Part shown: piece after piece, positions 1 through 9,545 of the stretch
Numbering within the stretch: position 1 is the first letter of the stretch
Layout of the letters: every line of letters starts with the position of its first letter
Origin: Podarcis raffonei
Lineage: Eukaryota; Chordata; Lepidosauria; Squamata; Lacertidae
NCBI RefSeq assembly: GCF_027172205.1
Contig: NC_070614.1
Coordinates: 45,704,501 to 45,768,500 of the forward strand
Direction: 5' to 3'
Length of the DNA stretch: 64,000 bases
Translations under genes and position numbers: made by a program
The notes under the pieces: model-generated
What the model was told of the DNA's origin: nothing
Database searches by the model: none
The model's input: the letters and a program-made list of their open reading frames with translations, nothing else

Positions 1-330
1 ACCATGGTTGATGTTGGCTTTGTAGCCACCACTTGCTTCTTTCTCATCCTGACTTCCTACGTGTACATTTTATCTGCCATACTGAAAATCCGCAGCACTG
101 AAGGGCGCTGGCGAGCGTTCTCCACCTGCTCAGCTCATCTTACTGCGGTGGTGACTTATTATGTGCCACTTGTTTTCATTTATCTGAGACCAGGATCGCA
201 GGATCCATTGGACGGGGTAGTGGCTGTGTTCTACACTTCACTGACTCCACTTCTGAACCCCATAATCTATACTCTAAGGAACAAAGATATAAAAGTTGCC
301 CTTCTAAAACTGATGGGGAGGGCACTCTAG
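1..330 (+). CDS. Olfactory receptor, C-terminal part (cut by window edge)
   Basis: Class II odorant GPCR of olfactory neuron cilia. Only the last third is in the window; the frame is open from base 1, so the start lies to the left. The protein runs from TM5 (FLILTSYVYILSAIL) through the TM6 motif RAFSTCSAHLT to the TM7 motif PLLNPIIYTLRNKD and ends in a short tail, KLMGRAL. All three are standard OR signatures and no defect is visible. The sequence is closest to the other ORs in this window (family 10-like). The single-exon layout is the family norm. The identity as an OR is secure; whether the whole gene is intact cannot be judged from here. Confidence 0.93.
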   Translation, partial: TMVDVGFVATTCFFLILTSYVYILSAILKIRSTEGRWRAFSTCSAHLTAVVTYYVPLVFIYLRPGSQDPLDGVVAVFYTSLTPLLNPIIYTLRNKDIKVALLKLMGRAL

Positions 331-741
331 TATGGAGCTCTGCGTGGTCCATGTGGTGCAATGGATTGCAGCGCAGGCTGGTATCTGCCATGGAATCCCT
401 CGATGTGAGAAGCTATTCTTTGTAAACAATTGTTTGCAGATGTAATCAACTCACAGGAATGGGGATGAATCTTGTGAAACATTAGAGTAAGAGGTTTCAT
501 GAGACTGGAGTCCAGCAGTGACCAGGACACCAAATCAGAATCTACAGGGCCACTGATTAGGTACCCAATGAATCTGACGTTGGGAGATGAGAGGCTGCTG
601 AACCAAGGTCCATAGCTATTAGCCATGATTGCTATGCTGGGCTTTCACAGTCAGAAGAGGTAATGCTTCTCCATACCAGTTGCTGAAAACCACAGGAGGA
701 GAGAGTGACCTTGCATTCTGGTCCTGCTTATGAGTTTCCCA
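331..741. other. OR 3' flank, no gene seen
   Basis: Short chance reading frames only. I see no recognisable repeat or gene in this stretch. Confidence 0.5.
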
Positions 742-828
742 GAGGCATCTGGTTGGTCACTGAAAGAACAGGGTTCTGGACTAGATGGGCTATTGGCCTG
801 ATCCAGCAAGCTCTTCTTATGTTCTTAC
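742..828 (+). repeat. CR1-like LINE 3' end fragment
   Basis: A short tail with the motif CTAGATGGGC, then GATCCAGCAAG, ending in TTATGTTCTTA. This is a common squamate LINE/SINE 3' end. A second, more diverged tail with the same layout lies near 16001-16095. Confidence 0.5.
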
Positions 829-1091
829 TTTAGAACCAGACCCAGGACTCCAATAAGAATCTTTGAGGAACTGAGTGCCTCTCACACTATACCAGAAGTG
901 GCCACTGAAGCAACATGGATGGGGCACTGTTGCTCTCCCAACTTATTAACAGAGCGCTTACAGAGAAGGGAAGGGAGCTTGGACTGGTGCAACATGTGGT
1001 GTTGGGCTCCTTGGATGGGCCCCTCCGCCATGCACTGCACCAGGCCAAGCTCTCTGCGTGTCACATCTCCCCTTTCACTCTCAGTGACCTA

Positions 1092-1338
1092 CAGTGGTAC
1101 CTCGCAAGACGAATGCCTCGTAAGACGAAAAACTCGCAAGACGAAAGAGTTTTTCATTTTTTGAGTTGCTTCGCAAGACGAATTTCCCTATGGGCTTGCT
1201 TCGCAAGACGAAAACGTCTTGCAAGTTTGTTTCCTCAATGCATTCCTATGGGAATCCGTGCTTCGCAAGATGAAAAATTCGCAAGACGAAAAAACTCGCA
1301 GAACGAATTAATTTCGAACGAATTGCGAGGTACCACTG
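1092..1338. mobile_element. Non-autonomous Tc1/mariner (pogo/Tigger-like) MITE, repetitive variant
   Basis: The ends are inverted repeats CAGTGGTACCTCG and its complement, and each is flanked by TA (1090-1091 and 1339-1340), the target duplication of the Tc1/mariner superfamily. The 247-bp interior is largely degenerate copies of the motif CGCAAGACGAA spaced by A/T-rich stretches. It has no coding capacity. It shares terminal repeats, but not its interior, with the two MITEs in the V2R introns. Confidence 0.75.
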
Positions 1339-1585
1339 TACTGTGTTGGGAAACCAGGAGAAAAATGGTGCCTCACCGGCCACAACTGCACTACACGATC
1401 AACCCAATGGCACAGGGAATGTGAGGGGCAAGGCACCAACCTTCATGCTCTTTAAAAGTCTGTAGTCATCCAAAAATGGGGACGGAGGATAAGAAATGTT
1501 GCCACGAGGCAGATGCTAAAAAATCCCAGAGTATCATCAGAAGAAGTAGCTCACCAGAAAATGTGAGAGGCTAGGACCTCCTACA

Positions 1586-1933
1586 AGGGATGCGGGTGGC
1601 ACTGTGGGTTAAACCACAGAGCCCAGGGCTTGCCGATCAGAAGGTCGGCAGTTTGAATCCCTGTGACGGGGTGAGCTCCCGTTGCTCGGTCCCTGCTCCT
1701 GCCAACCTAGCAGTTCAAAAGCACGTGAAAGTGCAAGTAGATAAATAGGTACCGCTCTGGCAGGAAGGTAAACGGCTTTTCTGTGTGCTGCTCTGGTTCA
1801 CCAGAAGTGGCTTAGTCATGCTGGCCACATGACCCGGAAGCTGTAAACTGGCTCCCTCGGCCAATGGAGCGAGATGAGCGCTGCAACCGCAGAGTCGGCC
1901 ACGACTGGACCTAATGGCCAGGGATACCTTTAC
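1586..1933 (+). mobile_element. Sauria SINE, full length, with 15-bp target duplication
   Basis: The tRNA-derived head (GGGTGGCACTGTGGGTTAAA, with a B-box-like GTTTGAATCC) is followed by the Sauria body (CCAACCTAGCAGTTCAAAAG, CTGGCCACATGACCCGGAAG) and a BovB-like 3' end finishing in CCTTTACC. The duplication CTAGGACCTCCTACA flanks it exactly at 1571-1585 and 1934-1948, so this is an undisturbed insertion. Confidence 0.92.
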
Positions 1934-1948
1934 CTAGGACCTCCTACA

Positions 1949-3274
1949 CGAGCAATATCATTTCCCTAGAATCTGGGGGACTGGCAGTGTTACTAGCCTC
2001 AAATTTCCAGGGGGCAAGATGGTTGCTAATCTCAAGCAACCTTGTTCTGTAACAGAGTCTTGCTTTGACCAAGAGCCTTGCTTTAGCCCTTTTATTATAA
2101 AAACACATTTCCCTCTATTTTAACAAAACAGGATGGATTAGAAAAGCAAATAAGGACAAATTAATGTATAGCTCATTTCCTTTCTCTAAGGTCCACCATC
2201 CTGATCTTGAAGCAGGCAAGGCTACAGCTGCTTGCTTGACCGCAGGGCTGGAAAGAGTCATCGGGTTTTTCTTTAAATCTTTGGTTTAATAAAGTTTTTT
2301 CCTCATTTCTGAGAAATTGACTTGTAAATTAAGGGCATTTTGGAGTGCAGTCACACCTATGGATTTTGCCTCCATTTGGTGGCCATTTGTAGAGTGGCTG
2401 GGATAACCCAGCCAGATGGGCAGGGTATAAATAATAAATTATTATTATCACCAGTGCTTTTTTTCTTAAAAAATGCTTAGGGGTACTCTAATTTCCACTC
2501 AAGAAAACCACCATTTTATAGTTCAAATCGGGAAAAATAAATTCAGTAAATGGACAAAAGTACAAAGATTCACAAAATGTTTAGGGGTATGCGTATCCCT
2601 GCGTCCCCCCAGAAAAAAGCACTGATTATTTATCTGACAGGCCGGTCACAGGGATGGCAAATCCCAATGAAATGAAGCTTTCTTTGGTATCCATAACATT
2701 TGTTTTCTGTATCAGGTTGGGTTTTGTTGCAACATCTAATTCATGGTGTGGTCTCTTGAGAAGATGCTTAATTTTATGAGGTAAGGCCATGAATGCCATT
2801 TGCGGAGGGTTGGTACAGTTTCTCACTCTCATTCTTTTTTTGTTTATTTAATATCACATTTCTCACTGGATTGCTATTTTATTGTTATTTTAACTTCATA
2901 ATAAAGCCTGGAAAATTTAAGAAAAAGATCTACAGATCTTCTGAGCTCTGACATGCGCATGTCTTCCATCTACTTCTCACGTATTTTAAAACCTTACGTG
3001 TTTACTCTTAGCCTGCTGGAAGACCTTGAGGTTCCATGGCTACTGCATCTCAGTCAGGAACTGAGTTAGTCGTTTCTGAAAGAGGTTCCAAGATAGCATA
3101 TCCTCAAGAGCACAATACACTGCCCACAAAACTTGCTTCACTGGCTACAAAATAGTTTTCTTCTGGTTTTCCTTGAAGACTTCTGTTCTCTGTTAAATGT
3201 TCTCCATATGTGGTGCCATTTGGGCCATATGAGACCTGTCACAAAGCATTCCAAGGTGTGGCAATAACCAACCT
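1949..3274. other. Intergenic, A/T-rich, one L2-like tail
   Basis: No gene was recognised. The one clear repeat is a L2-like LINE 3' tail at about 2388-2450 (GAGTGGCTGGGATAACCCAG then an ATT-rich end), which matches the tail of the LINE at 16792-17721. Confidence 0.5.
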
Positions 3275-3690
3275 TCATTTATTGTGAACAGCTTGGGACC
3301 AGAATACCTACAAGAGCCTCTCTCATTCCATTGCCATGCCTAAGCATTGAGCTCAGCTGCGTTAAGCCTGTTGGTTGCGCCACAATCTCAATTAGCAGCA
3401 GTCAAGAGGAGGACCTTCTGTGCAATGGCCTCCATTATGTGGAATCATCTTCCCTCAGAGCTTTGACATGTGCCAATGTTGATGTGTGTTTTTTGGCCAT
3501 TGTGAAAAGCATACCTGTCCACTCAAGCTTTTCAAAGAGTTTAATGTCAGGTATAACACAATGCTCTTGCATCATCAGCTGTATTTTATTTATATTTTTG
3601 TGATGTCAGTCTTCATCATTTTTAACTTCTACACTGCCTCGAGGCAGATTGTAATAGGTGGTATCTGACTACTTTAATAAATAAATAAAC
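3275..3690 (+). mobile_element. Degenerate LINE 3' end (CR1/L2 group)
   Basis: Broken reading frames keep the order seen at the end of L2/CR1 group reverse transcriptase ORFs: LGPEYLQEPL, then MWNHLPSEL about 50 codons later, then a 3' end in AATAAATAAATAAAC with a (CAAA)n tract at about 3695-3717. It is old and heavily decayed. Confidence 0.5.
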
Positions 3691-4582
3691 AATAAACAAA
3701 CAAACAAACAAACAAACTTTATTCTCCCCCTCAGCATCCTCCCAATCTCTTATAAATATTCCACTATTGTTTTCAGCGTTGTCTCCCTCAGACCCCTCTT
3801 GCTGTTCTCCTCAGAGCATTAATATCATTCCTTATCATCCCAGCTAATCTGACTTTTGCTTTTTGCTTGGCTCTTAGGCACGTCTGTATACAACAAAGAA
3901 TGGATAAATCAGTGTACCTCTGGTCCATGCCAATTTTCCTGGTGTTCATTCCAAAATATTTTATTTCCTTGTTCTACATGAATCTGCATTTTAATACCCA
4001 CACCAAATTTACATTTTAACTGTTGAATTTATCACAAAATGCACACTTATAAAGTTTTTTAAAATCTCAGTGTGTACTTTATCAAAAAGCAAAGAGGAAT
4101 CAGACACACAGGCTTTTAAAGTCCTTTAAAGCAGGCTGAGTTGAGGAAAAAGTGACTTGATTAAGGTCATCAAATGAACAACCTGCTGATTTGAACCCGG
4201 GGTTTTCTTGTCAACAGCTCACACTCTGGCTATGGCAACCTCAATGAACTAGTGGAGTGGTTCTCAAATTGTGGTCTGTTATTCAGGTGGGTCCATGATG
4301 TGTGTCTGGGAAGAGTGATTGAAGCAGTGGCTGTGAATGGCGAGCACAGCACATTCACTATTCATCTTAATTTTTAATAGTACTTTTATTGCTTCTTTTC
4401 TTTCTTATTTTGCATTTGAATATTTAGTATTGCATTTTATATTGCACTCTATGGAATTCATATGGCAACACAATAAAAATACAATATAAGAAATTGAAGA
4501 AGTGATAAAAGTGGTCTATGAGTCAGTTGTCCACAAGCTTCATTCAGGTGGCCTGTGGCATGTCTGCATTACATATTCAGGG

Positions 4583-4970
4583 GATGTGGGTGGCGCAGTG
4601 GTCTAAACCATTGAGCCTCTTGGGCTTGCTGCTCAGAAGGTCAGCAGTTCAAATCTCTGTGACAGAATGAGCTCCGGTTGCTCTGTCCCAGCTTCTGCCA
4701 ACCTAGCAGTTCGAAAGCATGCCAGTGCAAGTAGATACATAGGTACTGCTGTGGCAGGAAGGTAAATGGAGTTTCTGTGTGCTCTGGTTTCCGTCATGGT
4801 GTTCCGTTGTACCAGAAGCGGTTAAGTCATGCTGGCCACAGGACCCGAAAAGCTATCAGTGGACAAAAGCTGGCTCCCTCGGCCTGAAAGCCAGACAAGT
4901 GCTGCACTCAATAGTCACCTTTGACTGTTCTTAACTGTCCAGAGGTCCTTTACCATTTACCTATTACCTA
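4583..4970 (+). mobile_element. Sauria SINE, diverged, nested in hAT-like element
   Basis: It has the Sauria head (GGTGGCGCAGTGGTCTAAAC), body (CCAACCTAGCAGTTCGAAAG) and tail (CATTTACCTATTACCTATTC). It is more diverged than the copy at 1586, with small insertions in the 3' half. No clear target duplication was found. Confidence 0.8.
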
Positions 4971-5133
4971 TTCATATTGATTTTTTAAATTGTGTTTATA
5001 TTGCTTCTTTTATCTCTTATATTTATTGCATTATAATTTAAATTCATAGGTCATACAATAAAAAACAAGGTAAAAATAAATAAAAGAAGCAATTAAAATA
5101 CAACTAAAAATAGTGCATCACAATGGCTACAAG

Positions 5134-5439
5134 GTAAAGGTAAAGAGACCCCAGACCATTAGGTCCAGTCACGGACGACTCTGGGGTTGCAGCTCTCATC
5201 TCGCTTTATTGGCCGAGGGAGCCGTGGGTCATGTGGCCAGCATGACTAAGCCGCTTCTGGCGAACCAGAGCAGCGCACGGAAACGCCGTTTACTTTCCCG
5301 GCGGAGCGGTACCTATTTATCTACTTGCACTTTGATGTGCTTTCGAACTGCTAGGTTGGCAGGAGCAGGGACCGAGCAATGCAAGCTCACCCTGTCGTGG
5401 AGATTCGAACTGCCGACCTTCTGATCGGCAAGTCCTATC
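5134..5439 (-). mobile_element. Sauria SINE, 5'-truncated, with 11-bp target duplication
   Basis: It reads on the minus strand from a truncated head near the GACTTGCCGATCAG motif to a CTTTACCTTTACC tail. ATGGCTACAAG flanks both sides (5123-5133 and 5440-5450). It lacks about the first 40 bp of the tRNA-related region and is close to consensus elsewhere, so it looks young. Confidence 0.9.
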
Positions 5440-5536
5440 ATGGCTACAAGAGGCAGTAAAATCATTAAGTGGTCTGCCAAGACCCTCAGCAATTTTTAAG
5501 TGGTCGGTGGGGGGGGGGGAATTGGAAACCACTAAG

Positions 5537-6475
5537 CTAGTGGGTTATAGTCTGAGTCACTCTCTTTGCCCCTGTCAGCTTAGTCAAAGCTGCTTTCACT
5601 TCTTTGTTCCGAAGCGTGTAAATGACTGGGTTGAGCATGGGTGTCACCACATTGCCAAAGATCTGCACGGGGGTCACCAAGATTTCACTTAGGGACGGCT
5701 GAGTATAGATCAAAGCACAGGGGCCAAAGAAGAGGGTGACCACTGTCAAATGTGAGGCACAGGTAGAGGCTGCCTTGCGCCGTCCTTCCCCGGAACTCAT
5801 CCTCAGGACAGAGTAGACAATGCGAACATAGGATGTCAGGATGAGGATGAAGCAGGTCATGGGCACGACGCCAATGTTGGTGAAGCTTACCGTCTCGATG
5901 ATGAGGGTGTCGGCGCAAGCCAACTTGACGACGGGAAAGATGTCGCAGAAAAAGTAGTCCACTTCACTGGGCCCACAATAGGGTAGGGTGAAAGTCAAGG
6001 TCGTGAGGATGGTGGCATGGAAGGAGCTGGTGACCCACGTGCCAGCAGCCAAAATGGCACATACCTTCCAGTTCATGATGATGAGATAGCGCAGTGGGTG
6101 ACAGATGGCGACGTATCTGTCATAGGCCATGACGGTATAAAGAAGGCATTCTGTGCTCCCTAGGAAATGGTAGAAGAAGACCTGGCATACACATCCACCC
6201 AGCGGTATGACTCTGCTTTGCCCCCAAAGATTGGCCAACATCTTTGGGGTGCTAACGGAAGAGAACCCAATGTCAAGGATGGAGAGGTTGAAAAGGAAGA
6301 AGTACATGGGGGTGTGAAGACGGGAGTCAGTCAGGACAGCGGTCATGATCAATAGGTTCCCCAGCAAAGTGCACATGTAGAAGAGTAAGAAGACAGGGAA
6401 GAGGATGTTCTGGAGACCTTCTGTATGGGGGATACCAAGGAGGATGAAGTGGGTCACAACCGTGAGGTTTTCTCC
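5537..6475 (-). CDS. Olfactory receptor (family 10-like), start codon not in frame
   Basis: Odorant GPCR with all seven helices open: an NLT glycosylation site near the N-terminus, TM1 LLGNLLIM, TM2 LHTPMYFFLFNLS, TM3 MAYDRYVAICHPLRY, TM6 KAASTCASHLTVV and TM7 PMLNPVIYTLRNKEVK. It is clearly more distant from the other ORs here. No ATG in this frame sits at the expected position. The ATG at 6477-6475 reads one base off and stops after seven codons. Either the start has been lost by a 1-base change, or an upstream coding exon splices to the CAG at about 6492. Upstream lies a SINE with its TTC tail; the stop codon TAG (5539-5537) falls in the hAT target duplication. It could be an incipient pseudogene. 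Confidence 0.8.
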   Translation of the reverse strand, partial: GENLTVVTHFILLGIPHTEGLQNILFPVFLLFYMCTLLGNLLIMTAVLTDSRLHTPMYFFLFNLSILDIGFSSVSTPKMLANLWGQSRVIPLGGCVCQVFFYHFLGSTECLLYTVMAYDRYVAICHPLRYLIIMNWKVCAILAAGTWVTSSFHATILTTLTFTLPYCGPSEVDYFFCDIFPVVKLACADTLIIETVSFTNIGVVPMTCFILILTSYVRIVYSVLRMSSGEGRRKAASTCASHLTVVTLFFGPCALIYTQPSLSEILVTPVQIFGNVVTPMLNPVIYTLRNKEVKAALTKLTGAKRVTQTITH

Positions 6476-6490
6476 ATGGGACCTATCCCT

Positions 6491-6565
6491 GAAGAAGAAA
6501 AAGAAGAAGAAGAAGAAGAAGAAGAAGAAGAAGAAGAAGAAGAAGAAGAAGAAGAGGAGAAGGAG
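6491..6565 (-). repeat. (TTC)n microsatellite, SINE tail
   Basis: About 24 GAA/TTC units form the 3' tail of the minus-strand SINE that follows. On the minus strand the tract ends in TTTTCTTCTTCAG, then GGATAGG, so it looks like a polypyrimidine tract plus splice acceptor 15 bp before the OR's out-of-frame ATG. Confidence 0.85.
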
Positions 6566-6785
6566 TTTGGATTTGATATCCCACTTTATCACTACCCGAA
6601 GGAGTCTCAAAGCGGCTAACATTCTCCCCCCCCCAACAAACACTCTGTGAGGTGAGTGAGGCTGAGAGACTTCAAAGAAGTGTGACTAGCCCAAGGTCAC
6701 TCAGCAGCTGCATGCGGAGGAGCGGAGACGCGAACCCGGTTCACCAGCTTATGAGTCTACCGCTCTTCACCACTACACCACAAGA
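6566..6785 (-). mobile_element. tRNA-derived CORE-type SINE with TTC tail
   Basis: On the minus strand an A-box-like TGGTGTAGTGG and a B-box-like GGTTCGCGTC head the element. A CORE/MIR-type segment follows (GAGTGACCTTGGGCTAGTCAC-like, written here in parts), then GCCGCTTTGAGACTCCTTCG and a TTC tail. It is not a functional tRNA gene. Confidence 0.75.
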
Positions 6786-6910
6786 GAAGGGGGAATACCC
6801 CACAACAAAGAACAGAATAATAAGCATGGAGGCTGCAATCATAAATCCACTTGCTATGTCCTTCCTCTTCCTGGAGCACAAAATCTAAACCTGCTCCCCA
6901 CACCAACTGT

Positions 6911-7363
6911 TGTTGTTGTTTAGTCATTTAGTCCTGTCCGACTCTTCGTGACCCCATGGACCAGAGCACGCCAGGCACTCCTGTCTTCCACTGCCTCCCG
7001 CGTTTGGTCAAACTCATGTTCATAGCTTCAAGAACACTGCCCAACCATCTCGTCCTCTGTCGTCCCCTTCTCCTTGTGCCCTCCATCTTTCCCAACACCA
7101 GGGTCTTTTCCAGGGAGTCTTCTCTTCTCATGAGGTGGCCAAAGTATTGGAGCCTCAGCTTCAGGATCTGTCCTTCCTTCGTGGATCACTGCCTTGTCGT
7201 GGCGAAGGGGCTTGAATAATTCAGAAAAGCTATGAGCTATGCCGTGCAGAGCCACCCAAGATGGACAGATCATAATGGAGAGTTTTGACTAAACGTGATC
7301 CACCTGGAGCACGAACTGGCAAGCCACTCCAGTATCCCTGCCAAGAAAACTCCATGGACAAAA
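6911..7363 (-). mobile_element. BovB (RTE) LINE, truncated with 5' inversion
   Basis: 6911-7178 is the minus-strand 3' end of BovB. It encodes the end of the RT ORF (RREDSLEKTLVLGKMEG, then SMGSRRVGQD) and has a GTT/AAC tail. From about 7178 to 7363 another BovB segment runs in the opposite direction (GTGGATCACTGCCTTGTCG, then GCCACTCCAGTATCCCTGCC). ACACCAACTGT flanks the whole (6900-6910 and 7364-7374), so this was one insertion event, with the inverted 5' part typical of twin priming. Confidence 0.85.
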
Positions 7364-7374
7364 ACACCAACTGT

Positions 7375-8246
7375 CCCTCCCCCCAATTACATCGCACATT
7401 GCATTTTCAAGCCCTTTTGTCTCTACTGCTGCCCATCTAGTGTAAGAGCTCCAGGCAGGGAGTGACAGAGTACTTAGTCTTCGGACCAAACTCAATTTAG
7501 GAGAACAGCCATAATATTAAAACTTCGCCTGTAGTTGGAGAGGACAATTCCTCTTCCATGTCTTCTGCCCTCTGTTCCCATCAGCTTGGCACACAAAGAA
7601 AATTGCCATTTACTCTGTGAACCCAATTATCTACACTGGTGAAGAGAGACATACATTACGTTTTACGTTCTCTGGGCACAGCTCGAGGGTGACTCCGTTC
7701 CCAGACTACTCAATGCTGCGCCCAATTATAATTTCACACAGAAGCTTAATTTCAGTGCTCCTCCATAGCCTTCACTATCCTGATATCTCAGCAGTCCCAT
7801 CTTTTAAATTGGTTTGAGTCCATCAGGACCCAGCTCCCTGCAGTGATGGTCCTTTGGGTTACCCGTCCAAACTCTTTCAGGGGGTGAACAATTAAACATA
7901 TATATTTTTTAACATTCCAGACAAGCACTGATTGGAGTAGACTCAAGGGGTTCTTCAATGTTAATGAGCTCATTGATCTCCCTCCCCCCCCCCACATTCT
8001 TGCTTCTTGCAACAGCTAGTTAGGCCTTATGCAATGATTGGGCTCCAGTGTGCATTTTATATATTTTCTCTCTCTTTTGGTAATTGTGAGGGGAAATAAT
8101 TTCAAATGTTGCTTTTGAAATTAGATTTTAAGAACATTAGAATTTGCGTACTGTGCAGGGAAAGTTTAGAGTTTTAAAGCCACTTCAATGATGGAGGTTT
8201 ATAAAATTATGTGAGGCATGAAAAAAGTGGATAGAGAAAAAAAAAA

Positions 8247-8301
<55 letters not shown>

Positions 8302-8559
8302 ACTAGAACTCATAGACATCGAATGAAGCTGAATGTTGAAAGATTCAGAACACATATGGTATAAGAATTTTAAGGTCTCAAATATAGAATAAATATTCAT
8401 AAATGCACACATATCTAAATATATGAACCATGTGTCTGAAATAGTATGGGAGAGCTAATCCTGAAGCCATTTTGACTTTCCTAATGAACTCAAATACTCC
8501 TCCGCAGTAAGGGAGGCAAATGGGGAAAGCCTTCCCATTGTCTTGTTGCTTGCAAATCC
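7375..8559. other. Intergenic with (TC)n tract
   Basis: No gene was recognised. A (TC)n microsatellite occupies 8249-8296. A short OR-TM7-like peptide (VNPIIYT) near 7617 is probably chance. Confidence 0.5.
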
Positions 8560-9008
8560 TGTCTTAAGGGTGTATTTGTGTATGAATAGGGTGAGCCCGT
8601 GACCTGGATTCAGGAACTAAAGGATTAACCGTCACAAAAGAATGGCCAGGTAATGCAACCAGTGACCATTATCAGGTATCGGGGCAGACAGGATTTCTGC
8701 TGTAGACTGCCTCCTTCTGTGATGTGTGTATGATGTTTTGGGAGGTGGTCTTGGGCTACAGGGTGGGCAATTTAAAAAGTCTATATAAGGGCTTGCACAC
8801 CATTGTTGAAGGTTCTCCTCCCTCCTGCATGTGGTGAGTGGGGACCCTGTTGCAACAGTTTGATAAAGATCAGGCTTACTAGCCGCTTTGCTTAATATAC
8901 TGTGGCTGGATGCTGTTTTCTCCTACTGATCGGGAACCCACTTAAGGACTCTGTCTGGGCTCCGGAATACCCCATAAGGGAAAGGGAGCAGTTTTTCTTA
9001 CAACACAT
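8560..9008 (+). mobile_element. Probable solitary LTR (retrovirus-like fossil)
   Basis: About 450 bp with LTR-like layout: a TATA-like box (TCTATATAAGG) near 8780, a GATAAA signal-like site near 8870 and an end in ACAACA. No internal genes lie next to it. Ends are approximate and no clear target duplication was found. The family is not assigned. Confidence 0.4.
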
Positions 9009-9182
9009 AAAAGAAGCTTTCACTGGCAGACTTCGGGCTGTGTGATGCTAAAATTTGGTACCCCTTACTTCTCAGGCTCTGTTCTACAGTGCTTTTTTGT
9101 CACCCCCTGAGCGCAGCACCCAGTGTGACCACACCAGTCATACCAATGTGTCTTATTGATTTCATTGGCCCTGAACATAGAC

Positions 9183-9545
9183 CAACTGTCAGGGGCTCCA
9201 GGTTTGTATGTTTGTGTGTGTATGTGGCTGCCACCTGTGGTCAACCAATGAACTGCAGGTGGCAGTGATGAACTTTCTGGACTGATACTGCCCACCTAGG
9301 CTTCCCTTTGGGTTTTCTTTAACCAGTTCTTCTTCAGCTCTCATGATTCTTTGGTGGTTCTTTCATGTTGAGCCCTGGTTTAATCTACTTTCCTCTCCAG
9401 CTCATCAGTTCAGGCTAATGACCTGTTTCATATAGGTCCTGGTTTCTAGCTGCTGTCTCACCCCAGACTCTTGCTCATGACCATCCAAAACCATTGATTG
9501 CAAATAATTATTCCCCAGTGGAATTTATAATAACTATCAGTCTCT
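9183..9545 (+). repeat. Unclassified interspersed repeat, copy 1 of 3
   Basis: It begins ACCAACTGTCAGGGGCTC and shares scattered blocks (AACTTTCTGGACTG, TCCTGGTTTCT, TTGCAAATAATTRTTCCCC) with copies at 16366-16690 (+) and 29890-30868 (-). The class is unknown; it may be LTR-derived (starts TGTCAG). It has no coding capacity. Confidence 0.6.

Larger units (their letters stand above)
4255..5534. mobile_element. Non-autonomous hAT-like element carrying two nested SINEs
   Basis: The left end is AGTGGTTCTCAAATTGTGG and the right end AATTGGAAACCACTA, resembling the CAGTGGTTCTCAA-type inverted ends of hAT elements. The flanks AACTAGTG (4247-4254) and AGCTAGTG (5535-5542) form an 8-bp duplication with one mismatch, as expected for hAT. 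The A/T-rich body has no transposase. Two Sauria SINEs inserted later, at 4583-4970 and 5134-5439. The right end stops 2 bp from the stop codon of the neighbouring OR. Confidence 0.6.

Noticed and set aside
1586-1680. tRNA gene-like A and B boxes
   Set aside because: They are the tRNA-derived head of a Sauria SINE; the same applies to the SINE heads at 5134-5439, 6566-6785 and 15835-16000. No cloverleaf tRNA gene was seen.
6476-6643. N-terminal extension of the 5537 OR with a long phenylalanine run
   Set aside because: It is translation of the SINE TTC tail and SINE body, not conserved OR protein.
6405-6650. Plus-strand lysine-rich or glutamate-rich frames across the GAA repeat
   Set aside because: They are low-complexity translation of a microsatellite with no other support.
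7617-7700. OR TM7-like peptide VNPIIYT
   Set aside because: Only seven residues match and neither the downstream LRNK motif nor TM6 is present; probably chance.
8249-8296. Regular short repeats as a CRISPR-like array
   Set aside because: These are plain dinucleotide microsatellites; no repeat-spacer structure exists in the window.
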